This document shows, piece by piece, positions 28,263-37,619 of a DNA stretch of 64,000 bases. The stretch covers positions 372,001 through 436,000 of the forward strand of contig JADJTG010000002.1 of the NCBI GenBank assembly GCA_016711285.1. The letters are read 5' to 3'. Position 1 is the stretch's first letter. Each line of letters starts with the position of its first letter. Below the pieces are notes generated by a model. It made no database searches. It was not told the DNA's origin and saw only the letters and a program-made list of their open reading frames with translations. Both the position numbers and the translations under genes were made by a program. Source of the DNA: Sphingobacteriales bacterium (lineage in GTDB: Bacteria; Bacteroidota; Bacteroidia; Chitinophagales; UBA2359).

Positions 28263-31200
28263 TTAATGTTTTCCGTTGCTGCCGCCGTTGGAGTGATAGA
28301 GGGGTAATTTCACAAAAAATGTAGTTCCTTTATCTACCTCCGACTCAAAGTATATTTTTCCTTTCAGGCTGTCTATGATATTTTTACTCATAGCTAATCC
28401 CAAACCCATTCCCGAACTTTTGGTCGTAAAGTTGGGCACAAACACCTGCTTGCTTTGCTCCTCGTTGATACCCACCCCATTGTCGGTAACACTGGCTACC
28501 ACATAGCTGCCCTCGCGGAGCATTTTTACAATAATGATACCCTGACGATTTTCTGGGATAGCTTGCTGGGCATTGCGCAATAAATTTTGAAATACCCGAT
28601 GCAGTTGGTTTTTGTCGGCGACAATGAGTACCGGACTTTCGGGCAAAATGCGCAAAATTCTCTGAGAAGTATTTTCTTTATACAAATCAATAACACCGAG
28701 CAGCACTTCTTTAAAATCAAATACCTCCAATTTTTGCTGGGGCATTTTAGCAAAAGAAGAAAATTCAGATGCGATATATGCCAAATGGTCTATTTGTTCA
28801 ATGAGATTATTGCTCACGCGCTGAATCATATCGCGGAGTTGGGGGTGGTTTTCGCGCTCGGCACGTTGCAGGTGCTGAATGGCTAATTTCATCGGCGTAA
28901 GCGGATTTTTGATTTCGTGAGCAATTTGCCGCGCCATAGATTGCCACGCCGACTGCCGCTCGCTGTATGCCAATTGGTTGGCACTATGCTCCAAGCGGTC
29001 GAGGGCGGCGTTGTATTGCTGCACCAAATCGCCGATTTCGTCGTGGTGCGGCCACTCTAATTTTTCGTTTTCCTGCCCGATACGGATATGTTTGAGTTTT
29101 TCGCCGATGAGTTTCAACGAAGATGTAAGGCGACTGGATACCAAAACCGCCAAAACCGCCGCCGCTACCAACACCAACAAATACACATTAATCAATGCAC
29201 CTATGAGGCGCGAAATATCTTGTTTGAGGTTTTTTTCCTGTGCAAAATCGGGTATATGAACAATAGCTGCTTCTTTGCCTGCGGCATTGTAGAGCATTTT
29301 GTAGGCAGAAAGATATTTTAAATTGCCCGCGCTTTCGTCAATAACAATACGCGGCTCGGAGCGTTTGCGCAAGCGTTCTAATGCTTCGGGATTCATGAGC
29401 TTGCTGATGATACCCACATCAAATATAATCGGCTGCGAGGTATTAATCAAATAGCCCTGCGGCATATAAAGATTGATGTCGGCATTTTGCGATTCGGATA
29501 TTCTAAAAAGCGTATTTCCTACTTTCTCCGCATTTTTGAGCCAGTCGGCATTGGTATTGAGTTCTTCTTCAATCAACAAGCCGATGGTATTTTGCTTTTG
29601 CAGCAGTTTTTCTTTGCTGATGAGCAGGGAGCGATTGGAAAAATAAAATACCGTTACAAATACAATTGCCACAAACGACAATACCACCACCATCAAAGTA
29701 ACTCCACTGATACGGCGTGTTAATGATGAGAAAAAGAGTTGTTTGAATATTTTTTTACCCGTATCATCATTCCACAAAAGCGATAAAAGCAGAAAAAAAG
29801 ATAAGCCCAACAAGCACATAAATAAGGTGTAGGAGAAAAAAGAGAGCTTATCAAAATAATTGAATGCGGCTTTGCTGACAACAACTGTGGTGGCTTTGCC
29901 AACGTGTCGGTAGTGGTATTGAATATCGCCGTTTTGTACGTCTCCTTCTTTAATGTCTTTGTTGGTAAACATAGAAGGCAGCCATTTTGGAAAAAAGCTA
30001 AAATTGTCGCGCGAAAAGAGCAAGGCGCGGTTGCGATAAACGGCATAGTCGTGATTGAGATATTCGGGGCGATTGCGAAAACGCTCGGCTATCAGCAGCT
30101 CGGGATATACATTGGGGCTGGATTTTACGTTGCGCTCAAAAAACAGCACCAAAAAACCACCAATGCCGTTTTCAAGAAAAATAGGCAATTTGGTAAGATA
30201 GTTATATTTACCTTCATCATCAATTACAGGTGCTAAAATACTCGTACTTTGTGTATCGCCTGATTTATTGTTATCTACCACCGCCAAGCGCATTTGAATA
30301 CCGGCAGCTATTTTTGCATTGATTTCATTAAAAGTATAAATGGTATCGCCACTGATATATTTACCTGCCGCATCAAATACCGCCATATTAATATAATAAT
30401 CTTTGAGATACGAGGACAGGTATTTGTTTTTGACGTATTCCATCAAAAGGGTATCTTCTCGGGGGGGGGCTTGCAGCAAATGAAACAAGGTGTCTTCGTC
30501 AATAATTTTGAGTGCAGTAGCATATCTGAAATGCCACTCCGTTTCCTGGTCTTCCTGCCTTAATACTTCCTGTGCATATTCTTTAAAACTTTTGTCGTCT
30601 TTTTTATATTTGATACTCACCAAAAAACCACTCCAAAAAACCGCCAATACCAACATAAACAATAAAAATTTTTGCGAAAAGCTACTGATTCCCGAAAGTA
30701 GTCTGCGCTGCTGATACACCACTATTATCATTAGTATCATCAACCAACTCACCAAATATGCTACGGATAAATAATTATGGCATACAAATAATACTAGCAA
30801 AGCAGGCAATGCAGATATAAGCAAGATGGTAAGTAAAACATTCCATTTTTTGTTGTTTATCCAATACAGCGTATAAATCACATGGGTGAGTATTCCTTGT
30901 GTGTAAATAATAAAACCAAGGGTAAAAAACAACGATAAAGAAAATGTATTTAAAAATATAAAGTTATCGGCTGAAAGCGAAGTATCGGAAAAATAGAGCA
31001 GGTAGTAAAAACAATGCAAATAGACGGCGGTTAAGGCAAAAAATATAGCGCATACCGCAAACATCACCCACCAGCGAACGTTTGTTTTTTGCTGTTGTAT
31101 CCAATCCCAGGGAAATAAATTACTCATGCCCAAGCTCATCAAACCCAAAGTAATCAGTAGTAAAATAACCTGCCCGAATGAAAGGTCGTAACTTTTTATT

Positions 31201-32066
31201 TGAAAAAGCGGAGTTTTGAAGATGCTCAAACCGGCAGTTACTATGGGATAATCATAACGAGCCATACTATACAGCCCCAATAATAAAATCCCCACCCAAA
31301 CAGTAAAAGAAAGCATCAGTCCATAGCGTCTGCGAATAACTAAAATAATTTGCCAAAAACAGTACAAAAGCGTACAAGTGAGCAATAATGAAACCAACCA
31401 AGTAAATTTGGAAGGTGGCGGCACTTCTGACGATACCTGCAAATAAATACGTTGTTCTTCAGGGTCTAAGGCTTTGGAGTCTTCGGAGCTTGGCGTTTCC
31501 GTAAATTGTGCGCAAGGTATTAAATACGCCAACTCAGGATTGATAATCTCTTTGAGGTACTGATTTTCTATGATATACTTATTTTGCAAGGGCAAAACCC
31601 CCACTACATCAATATGCCCCAACGACAAAGAAGGAATGGTGTGCTTGGCAATAAAAAAGTAACCGTTTTTGAGCTTCACAAAACCTTCGGGCGACAGCTT
31701 TGTTATGTCCTCGGCACTGATAACACTGCGGTTTTTGCTCCAAAATACAATACTATCGTTTCGGGCAATAAATACATCAAAGGGCAATTTGCGTAATTGC
31801 ACAAAATCTTCGTAAGTATAAGTACCGGTGCTGAGTTTTTCAATAAAAAGATGATTGGTGGCTAAAAGATTAAGGCGGTTTTTTACTTCATTGGTTTCAT
31901 TTGCAATCAAATTTTTTAAACCTGATACATCTTTTGGACACTTCATCTCAAGGTGCAATAACCACAATATCAGGCTGCATATCAGTATCATTATCCAACT
32001 GATAGTTACAGGCTGATGCCGTAGTAAAGATTTTGTCAGCGTTTTCACATGAATAGCCCTAACCAT
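28263..32066 (-). CDS. Large membrane sensor histidine kinase, NtrY-like
   Basis: 1267 residues. It has an N-terminal membrane anchor, an extracytoplasmic sensor region, a block of about ten membrane helices (roughly residues 220-480), a second extracytoplasmic region (500-760), two more helices with HAMP-like sequence near 970, then the kinase. The phosphoacceptor box is AHEIKNPLTPMKLAIQHLQ (His near 1050), the N box NLLRNAQQAIPE, G1 DNGVGI and G2 GMGLGLAMS, so all catalytic motifs are present. The HEIKNPLTPM form is characteristic of NtrY-type kinases. The input signal is unknown. No response regulator gene is adjacent, so the partner is elsewhere. Confidence 0.88.
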   Translation of the reverse strand: MVRAIHVKTLTKSLLRHQPVTISWIMILICSLILWLLHLEMKCPKDVSGLKNLIANETNEVKNRLNLLATNHLFIEKLSTGTYTYEDFVQLRKLPFDVFIARNDSIVFWSKNRSVISAEDITKLSPEGFVKLKNGYFFIAKHTIPSLSLGHIDVVGVLPLQNKYIIENQYLKEIINPELAYLIPCAQFTETPSSEDSKALDPEEQRIYLQVSSEVPPPSKFTWLVSLLLTCTLLYCFWQIILVIRRRYGLMLSFTVWVGILLLGLYSMARYDYPIVTAGLSIFKTPLFQIKSYDLSFGQVILLLITLGLMSLGMSNLFPWDWIQQQKTNVRWWVMFAVCAIFFALTAVYLHCFYYLLYFSDTSLSADNFIFLNTFSLSLFFTLGFIIYTQGILTHVIYTLYWINNKKWNVLLTILLISALPALLVLFVCHNYLSVAYLVSWLMILMIIVVYQQRRLLSGISSFSQKFLLFMLVLAVFWSGFLVSIKYKKDDKSFKEYAQEVLRQEDQETEWHFRYATALKIIDEDTLFHLLQAPPREDTLLMEYVKNKYLSSYLKDYYINMAVFDAAGKYISGDTIYTFNEINAKIAAGIQMRLAVVDNNKSGDTQSTSILAPVIDDEGKYNYLTKLPIFLENGIGGFLVLFFERNVKSSPNVYPELLIAERFRNRPEYLNHDYAVYRNRALLFSRDNFSFFPKWLPSMFTNKDIKEGDVQNGDIQYHYRHVGKATTVVVSKAAFNYFDKLSFFSYTLFMCLLGLSFFLLLSLLWNDDTGKKIFKQLFFSSLTRRISGVTLMVVVLSFVAIVFVTVFYFSNRSLLISKEKLLQKQNTIGLLIEEELNTNADWLKNAEKVGNTLFRISESQNADINLYMPQGYLINTSQPIIFDVGIISKLMNPEALERLRKRSEPRIVIDESAGNLKYLSAYKMLYNAAGKEAAIVHIPDFAQEKNLKQDISRLIGALINVYLLVLVAAAVLAVLVSSRLTSSLKLIGEKLKHIRIGQENEKLEWPHHDEIGDLVQQYNAALDRLEHSANQLAYSERQSAWQSMARQIAHEIKNPLTPMKLAIQHLQRAERENHPQLRDMIQRVSNNLIEQIDHLAYIASEFSSFAKMPQQKLEVFDFKEVLLGVIDLYKENTSQRILRILPESPVLIVADKNQLHRVFQNLLRNAQQAIPENRQGIIIVKMLREGSYVVASVTDNGVGINEEQSKQVFVPNFTTKSSGMGLGLAMSKNIIDSLKGKIYFESEVDKGTTFFVKLPLYHSNGGSNGKH

Positions 32067-32326
32067 AAATCATACCAAAATTTTTAAAACCTATATTTTT
32101 ATTATATATTTTATTTATAATATATAGATTATTTTTCATACAAATATTTTTACTTTAAATTTCTCTCTCCACCCAAAAAATAGCAACCTGCTCAACCTTT
32201 TTCAATTTTATTTTTTTTATAAAGAAAACAATGCCGCTTTTTCCAAGAAAGCGAAAATAAACAGCAATCTCTATGTGTCCGTAATTTTAACTATTTTTGC
32301 ACCAACAATTTCACTCCCGCCCTGTC
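32067..32326. other. Divergent intergenic region, kinase/ABC exporter
   Basis: AT-rich, no gene seen. TATTTTTG at 32292-32299 is a good -7 element for the plus-strand ABC gene; no clear TTG lies at the expected -33. Its predicted start (~32306) argues that translation begins at TTG 32327, not at TTG 32297. Confidence 0.45.
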
Positions 32327-34114
32327 TTGAAACACTTAGCAGCCCTCAACCACTATTTTTGGCGATATAAATGGCGGTTTTTTTTCGGAATTTTGTTTGT
32401 GGCACTTTCCAACATAGCCGCCATCTATCCGCCCCAAATTATCCGCACCGCCTTTGATTTACTCAAAGATAATTTGCTGTATTACCGCCAGTTTCACGAT
32501 ATGCACCTCCAAAGTCGGCTTTATGATACACTTGGTGGTATTTTGCGCTTGTTTGGTGTAGCGGTGTTGGTATTGGCATTGGTACGCGGCGGCTTTATGT
32601 ATCTGATGCGCCAAACGCTGATAGTAATGTCGCGCCTCATTGAGCGCGATTTGCGCAACGATATGTATGCGCATTATCAACAACTCGACCGCACTTTTTA
32701 TAAAATCAACAGCACCGGCGATTTAATGTCGCGCGTGAGCGAAGATGTGGGGCGCGTGCGTATGTATTTGGGTCCGGCAATTTTATATCTCACCAATACC
32801 ATTGTATTATTTACAATGGTGATAGGCACCATGTTCAGCGTAAACAGCACCCTTACAATGTATGTGCTGCTGCCTTTACCTTTTTTGTCGGTCTCTATTT
32901 ATTTTATCAACAACCTCATCAATCGCCGCAGCGAGCGTATGCAGGAGCAAATAGCACGGCTCAATTCCATTGCACAGGAAACTTATTCGGGAATACGGGT
33001 AGTGAAAGCCTACTCGCAAGAAGCAGCTACCACGGCGCACTTCGCTGCCGAAGCCCTCGCCTACCGCCAAAAAACAATGGATTTGGTGCGTGCCGATGCG
33101 CTCTATGCACCGATGATGTTGATATTAATGGGCATCAGTACGTTACTCACCATTTATATAGGCGGCTTGCAGGTAATTGAGGGCACTATCAGTGCCGGAA
33201 ATATCGCCGAATTTGTATTGTATGTAGGTATGCTCACCTGGCCTGTTACTTCTTTGGGTTGGGTGGCTTCTTTGGTGCAAAGGGCTGCCGCTTCGCAAAA
33301 ACGCATCAATGAATTTTTGCAAACAGCCCCGCAAATTACAGGCGGCAGCATTGCCGTTCCCATTCGCGGCGATGTTGAATTTAAAAATGTGAGTTTCACC
33401 TATCCCGAAACCGGCATAGCAGCCTTGAAAAACATCTCTTTTTCGCTGAAAGCGGGCGAGCGTATGGTGATAGTGGGGCGCACCGGCTCCGGCAAAAGCA
33501 CCCTTGCCAACTTATTGGCGCGCCTCTACGACCCGCAAGTAGGCACTATCCGCATTGACGGTATCGCTTTGCCCGATTTTGACCTTCCGTTTTTGCGCAC
33601 TCAAATCGGCTATACACCGCAGGAAGTATTTGTGTTTTCGGATACGGTAGCAGAAAACATCGCTTTTGGAGTGCCGCAAGCCGCCGCCTCGCTCATACAA
33701 GCCGCCGCCGAAGCAGCAGTAGTGTGGAAAGATATACAGGATTTGCCGGAAAAAGAAACAACGATGGTGGGCGAAAGAGGAGTTACTTTGTCGGGCGGGC
33801 AAAAACAGCGCATTTCACTGGCGCGGGCTTTGATTAAAAATCCCGCTGTTTTACTGTTAGATGATTCGCTGTCGGCGGTAGATGCGCAAACCGAGCAGCA
33901 GATTATCCAGAATTTGCAAAAGTACAGCGAAGGGCGCACCACTATTCTTATCACGCACCGTATTTTTTCTTTGATGAATTTTGATAAAATTTTGGTGCTG
34001 GAAAATGGTGAAATTGCCGAGCAAGGCACACACAGCGAACTTTTGGCACAGCAGGGCATTTATGCACAAATGTATCAGCGGCAAATGGAGCAGGAAGCCG
34101 CCGCCGATATATAA
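32327..34114 (+). CDS. ABC exporter, fused membrane and ATPase domains
   Basis: About 595 residues with a TTG start at 32327 (LKHLAALNHYFWRYKWRF); no ATG lies near. The N-terminal half is a six-helix exporter domain (ABC_membrane) with the coupling sequence LDRTFYKINSTGDLMSRVSEDV. The C-terminal half is the ATPase: Walker A GRTGSGKST, Q-loop IGYTPQE, signature LSGGQKQR, Walker B AVLLLDDSLSAVD, H-loop TILITHR. It would function as a homodimer or paired half-transporter of the MsbA/MdlB class. In Walker B the residue after the Asp is D-D-S rather than D-E-A, so the usual catalytic Glu is an Asp; this is known in one half of heterodimeric exporters and suggests an unlinked partner. Substrate unknown. 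Confidence 0.88.
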   Translation: MKHLAALNHYFWRYKWRFFFGILFVALSNIAAIYPPQIIRTAFDLLKDNLLYYRQFHDMHLQSRLYDTLGGILRLFGVAVLVLALVRGGFMYLMRQTLIVMSRLIERDLRNDMYAHYQQLDRTFYKINSTGDLMSRVSEDVGRVRMYLGPAILYLTNTIVLFTMVIGTMFSVNSTLTMYVLLPLPFLSVSIYFINNLINRRSERMQEQIARLNSIAQETYSGIRVVKAYSQEAATTAHFAAEALAYRQKTMDLVRADALYAPMMLILMGISTLLTIYIGGLQVIEGTISAGNIAEFVLYVGMLTWPVTSLGWVASLVQRAAASQKRINEFLQTAPQITGGSIAVPIRGDVEFKNVSFTYPETGIAALKNISFSLKAGERMVIVGRTGSGKSTLANLLARLYDPQVGTIRIDGIALPDFDLPFLRTQIGYTPQEVFVFSDTVAENIAFGVPQAAASLIQAAAEAAVVWKDIQDLPEKETTMVGERGVTLSGGQKQRISLARALIKNPAVLLLDDSLSAVDAQTEQQIIQNLQKYSEGRTTILITHRIFSLMNFDKILVLENGEIAEQGTHSELLAQQGIYAQMYQRQMEQEAAADI

Positions 34115-34151
34115 AGAATTGAGAATTGAGAATTGAGCAAATTGCGGAAAA

Positions 34152-34225
34152 ATGTTTGCGAAGGGCGGGATTTAATAGCACTTTCCTTGCCCTACGCACA
34201 TTTAGCCCGCCTTTTCGCAAACATA
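34152..34225. repeat. Long inverted repeat, GTTTGCGAAGGGCGGG arms
   Basis: GTTTGCGAAGGGCGGG and CCCGCCTTTTCGCAAAC enclose about 37 bp. It is preceded by GAATTGAGAATTGAGAATTG (ATTGAGA direct repeats). It separates the ABC exporter gene from the restriction-modification remnants. Confidence 0.75.
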
Positions 34226-34241
34226 ATGTCACCTGATGTTT

Positions 34242-34490
34242 TTATGTGTATTTTTCGTACTCATTATCAATTTCTTGCAACACTTCTAAAATCAATTTTT
34301 TACGTTTTGCTTTTAGTTCAAACGCTGTTTTGATAGATTGACTTATGCTGCTTACTAACTCGTTGCTTAAAATAGGAATAGCAATTTGTTTCAATCTTTC
34401 CTCTCGCAAGTGTAGAATGGTAATAATTAACTTTCTTGCGCCTCTAAATATTCTTGCCAAATTTTTTCCACAATAGGTTGAGATACCCAC
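34242..34490 (-). pseudogene. HsdS C-terminal fragment
   Basis: The stretch LHLREERLKQIAIPILSNEL followed by VSSISQSIKTAFELKAKRKK is a typical specificity-subunit ending: the IPI.P/L segment after the target recognition domain, then a long helix. No complete recognition domain precedes it in this frame. The real similarity begins near 34440. Confidence 0.6.
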
Positions 34491-34633
34491 AAATCCTCAG
34501 TCGGTGCACCCCATTGTCGCCAACCCAATTTTTTACTCATAGTAAAATGAATAGTTGTGTGATACGAAAGCGTAATAACACCCCGCCATTTTGTTTTCAA
34601 CTTTACAAGTTTTTGATTTACGACTGTTTTCAT
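34427..34633 (-). CDS. Small hypothetical ORF within the R-M remnant
   Basis: 68 codons starting two bases after the stop of the upstream HsdS-like frame: MKTVVNQKLVKLKTKWRGVI ... SKKLGWRQWGAPTEDLW, ending VEKIWQEYLEAQES. I do not recognise it. Tight spacing and same strand suggest translational coupling. It could equally be part of a broken second specificity gene, since its 3' end overlaps the HsdS fragment in another frame. Confidence 0.4.
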   Translation of the reverse strand: MKTVVNQKLVKLKTKWRGVITLSYHTTIHFTMSKKLGWRQWGAPTEDLWVSQPIVEKIWQEYLEAQES

Positions 34634-34635
34634 AA

Positions 34636-35964
34636 TTACACAAGTTTTTGGATATCAAGATTAGCGTCTTCAATGTTTTTTCTGCTTTCCGCTTTGGCTA
34701 AAACAGATTTCTTTATTTTTTCGCCAATTTGGTTTTGAATTTCAATTGGCGGTAAAATCACTTTAATCTTTCTTAAATCAGAAGAACGAATACTTTGTAA
34801 AATTGAGCCACTTGAAACCCGTTCTAATTGAAGTTGTCCAAAATCAGAATTAAGAAAAGAAACCAAATAATAAGGATTTACTTTGTCAAATCTACGTGAA
34901 TATTAATAAGAAAACCCGATGCAACACCTCCAACTAAATCAGGCGGAATATTAGCACAACCTGCATTTCCTGCCCTCGTCATTAAAATAGTGTCTTCTGA
35001 AACTCTATTTTTAATAACATCTCTGTTCGTTTTCATTCGTAATTGATATATTTCAGATTTTCAAAATCAATCCCTTCTTTGGTAATGCTTTTTACTAAAA
35101 TATAAGGAATACCCTGTTTTTTTTCTACATAAATAGATGCACCTTCGATATTAGCCCCATTATGTACTGTTTTAATAATTTCTCCTAACTCAATAACAGG
35201 GTATTGTCCCTGATAAATTTTAGCCAAATTATTAACGTGCTTTTGTAAATACCGTTTTGCAATGAAACTTTTTTCTAAAAAAGAATGATTGATAAAAAAG
35301 TTATTCGCATTACTTGTTTTTTGGTTGAAAAATGAGGCTACATTAGGAATGTCATCTGTGCCTGTTGGTCTGCCTTTTTTATCGTGTCCGCAGTTTTCAT
35401 TGATTGAAATAAATAAGTCGTTGATATTTTTTTTACCTTTTTGGATAAAAAGCACACTTGTTTTGATAGTAACATTAGGACTAAATGTTTCAAAAGGTAA
35501 TTCTACAATCGCAAATAAATTCCCCTTATTCAGAATATAATCACGCAAATATTCCTCTTGTTCGTTTCCTAAAATACCATTGGGTAAAACCATAGCCATT
35601 TTTCCACCGTCTTTCAACAAGTCCAAACATCTTTCTATAAACAAAACTTGTGGTTCTTCTTTTTCTTTGGCTTGGTTAGTTTTTTCCCACTGATTAGTTT
35701 TTTTATTAAATTTCCATTTATAACCAAACTTGTACTGTTTTAATTTTTCCTCTCCAACAACGGGAATTTTCGAACCAAAAGGCGGATTTGTCAAAAGAAT
35801 GTCAAAACTTTCTAATTGGATTTTATTGCGCGTTTCTGAACGCCAATTTTGAGGCAACTCTAAACTATCTTCACAAAAAATGCCCGTTGTACCGTCTCCC
35901 ACCAAATTCATATAGGCTTTGGCTACTTTGCTCAAAAAATAGTCTTTGTCAATGCCTCTAAAAT
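34636..35964 (-). pseudogene. Type I-like N6-adenine methylase fused to specificity domain, 5'-truncated and frameshifted
   Basis: The visible sequence begins TKNFRGIDKDYFLSKVAKAY at about 35960, already in the middle of an HsdM catalytic domain: FDILLTNPPFGSK is methyltransferase motif IV (NPPF), then LFIERCLDLLKDGGKMAMVLP. After FIAKRYLQKHV comes a specificity half: YPVIELGEIIKTVHNGANIE ... IPYILVKSITKEG, ILMTRAGNAG, INIHVDFDKVNPYYLVSFLN, ILPPIEIQNQIGEKIKKS. Two one-base deficits break it: GAATG at ~35036 (an extra A gives YEMKTNRDV) and TTT at 34887-34889 (a fourth T gives VDFDKVN). The N-terminal helical domain and motif I are absent; stops and palindromic sequence lie directly upstream. 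No nuclease (HsdR) gene is in the window. Confidence 0.75.
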
Positions 35965-36377
35965 TTTTGGTGCTTCATTTTCTTTCTCTCCCCTTTCACC
36001 AAATTTTGTTTCTGCTCCCCTTTGCCAGGGCTTCTTGGGTGTCCGGGGCAGCATCCGTAGATAGGAGCAATTGCGGACACCCTCAACGAGGGTCAAAGGG
36101 AGGAGGGGGGGGGGGGGGAGGGGGGGGGGGGAGGGAAGGGGAGGCGAGGGTAGGGGCATTATGTGGCTCCCACCTCTTTTGAAGGAGGGAAGTTTTATCG
36201 ACTTTTCAACTTTGACAAAGTTGGAACTTCGTATGACCCAAATGATGAACCCGCTACCTCTAAAAAATCCTAAAAATCATTTAATTATGAAAATCAAGGC
36301 TCAGACAATTTTTTCAACTTTGACAAAGTTGAATTACAGGTTAGAGGGGGAATTAAAAACCACTAATTGACATTTTT
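35965..36377. repeat. Palindromic and poly-G low-complexity region
   Basis: It starts with CTCCCCTTTGCCAGGG..TTGGGTGTCCG, whose partner CGGACACCCTCAACGAGGG..CAAAGGGAGG closes a large hairpin (about 36015-36105). Runs of up to 15 G (36104-36136) and purine repeats follow. Two AACTTTGACAAAGTT palindromes are at 36208-36222 and 36316-36330, with AAAATCAAGGCTCAGAC between, and TTAGAGGGGGAATT at about 36341. No gene seen. It replaces the 5' end of the hsdM remnant. Confidence 0.75.
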
Positions 36378-37412
36378 TTATTGCTGTTGAGCTATCAGTT
36401 TTTCCAAAGCAGCGATACGCTGTTCCAAATCCCCAATTTTGCGGATATTAATCAAATCTTTTTGTGAATCGCGATGCCCGCGAACCGGAACACCGTTCCA
36501 CGCCTGATTGGGCTGCTCAATAGATTTTGAAATACCGCTTTTTGCACCGAATTTAGAACCATCGGCAACTACAATATGCCCCCCAAAACCCACTTGTCCG
36601 CCCACCATACAGTTTTTGCCCAATTTGGTGCTGCCCGCAATACCTGTTTGTGCCGCAATGACGGTGTTTTCGCCGATTTCTACATTGTGCCCCACCTGAA
36701 TCAAATTGTCTAATTTCACGCCGCTTCGTATGCGGGTAGCCCCCATCGTAGCACGGTCAATGGTGCAGTTGGCACCGATTTCTACGTCATTTTCTATTAT
36801 CACATTACCGATTTGGGGCATTTTTTCGTAAGCTCCGGTCTGAGGGTTCACCGTAAAACCAAAACCATCGCTGCCGACAACCGTGCCGGCATGTATGATG
36901 CAATCGTTGCCGATGGTACAGCGATGATACACTTTTACACCTGCATATAAAATGGTATTGTTGCCCACCTGCGCACCTTCGCCGAGCCAAACGTTGGGAT
37001 AAATACGGCTGCCCGCACCTACGCTTGCGTTTTTGCCCACCACAGCACCTGCACCGATATATACATTTTCGCCGATGTGTGCCGTGGCATCAATAGTAGC
37101 GTGGCTGCTGATTTCGGGGGCGGGCTGTTGGAGTTGTTCATACCATTTGAGCAAAGAGGCAAAACTGCCGCGCGGGTCGGCTACGCGAATGAGTGTAGGT
37201 GCTACGGCTTGTTTGGGCTGAAAATCCTGACTTACAATGACAATGCTCGCCTGAGTTTGGTACAAATAAGGTTCGTATTGCGGTGATGCCAAGAAACACA
37301 AACTGCCGTTTGTTCCTTCCTCAATTTTTGAAACCGTATATACTACGCTGTCGGGGTTTCCTTCAATAGTGCCTTGCAATAATTGATTGATTTGTAGTGC
37401 GCTAAACTGCAT
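36378..37412 (-). CDS. lpxD: UDP-3-O-(3-hydroxyacyl)glucosamine N-acyltransferase
   Basis: 344 residues, full length for LpxD, the third committed enzyme of lipid A synthesis; it transfers a hydroxyacyl chain from ACP to UDP-3-O-acylglucosamine. The N-terminal uridine-binding domain (SALQINQLLQGTIEGNPDSVV) is followed by a left-handed beta-helix of hexapeptide repeats (IDATAHIGENVYIGAGAVVG onward). Signatures GTVVGSDGFGFTV and NLIQVGHNVEIGENTVI (catalytic-region His) are intact. The C-terminal helix has DLEQRIAALEKLIAQQQ. It stands apart from other lipid A genes here. Confidence 0.95.
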   Translation of the reverse strand: MQFSALQINQLLQGTIEGNPDSVVYTVSKIEEGTNGSLCFLASPQYEPYLYQTQASIVIVSQDFQPKQAVAPTLIRVADPRGSFASLLKWYEQLQQPAPEISSHATIDATAHIGENVYIGAGAVVGKNASVGAGSRIYPNVWLGEGAQVGNNTILYAGVKVYHRCTIGNDCIIHAGTVVGSDGFGFTVNPQTGAYEKMPQIGNVIIENDVEIGANCTIDRATMGATRIRSGVKLDNLIQVGHNVEIGENTVIAAQTGIAGSTKLGKNCMVGGQVGFGGHIVVADGSKFGAKSGISKSIEQPNQAWNGVPVRGHRDSQKDLINIRKIGDLEQRIAALEKLIAQQQ

Positions 37413-37619
37413 AAAATATTGTAAGTCTTTAAGGGTAAGTTGATAGACGACTTTGCCAATTTTTTTTTATTAATGTATCGTTGTTTTTCGGAAACACGGA
37501 TTTTTACAGGTTTTCACCAATAAAATAAAGCTGTGATAATCAGCCTTATCCGTGTATTTATCTTCCATCGCAAAGTTACTCATTTTACGGATTTATTGTT
37601 GTAATCTGCTTTTTTGTTT
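37413..37619. other. Intergenic region with CACGGATT-type repeat
   Basis: Contains AAACACGGATTTTTACAGG ... CAGCCTTATCCGTGT, a dispersed dyad of the kind also seen at 52806-52890. No gene or clear promoter. Confidence 0.5.

Noticed and set aside
35932..36370. Pro- or Gly-rich ORFs over the poly-G tract
   Set aside because: Low-complexity translation of homopolymer purine runs. The hsdM remnant reads in another frame into the same area and is the only coding similarity.
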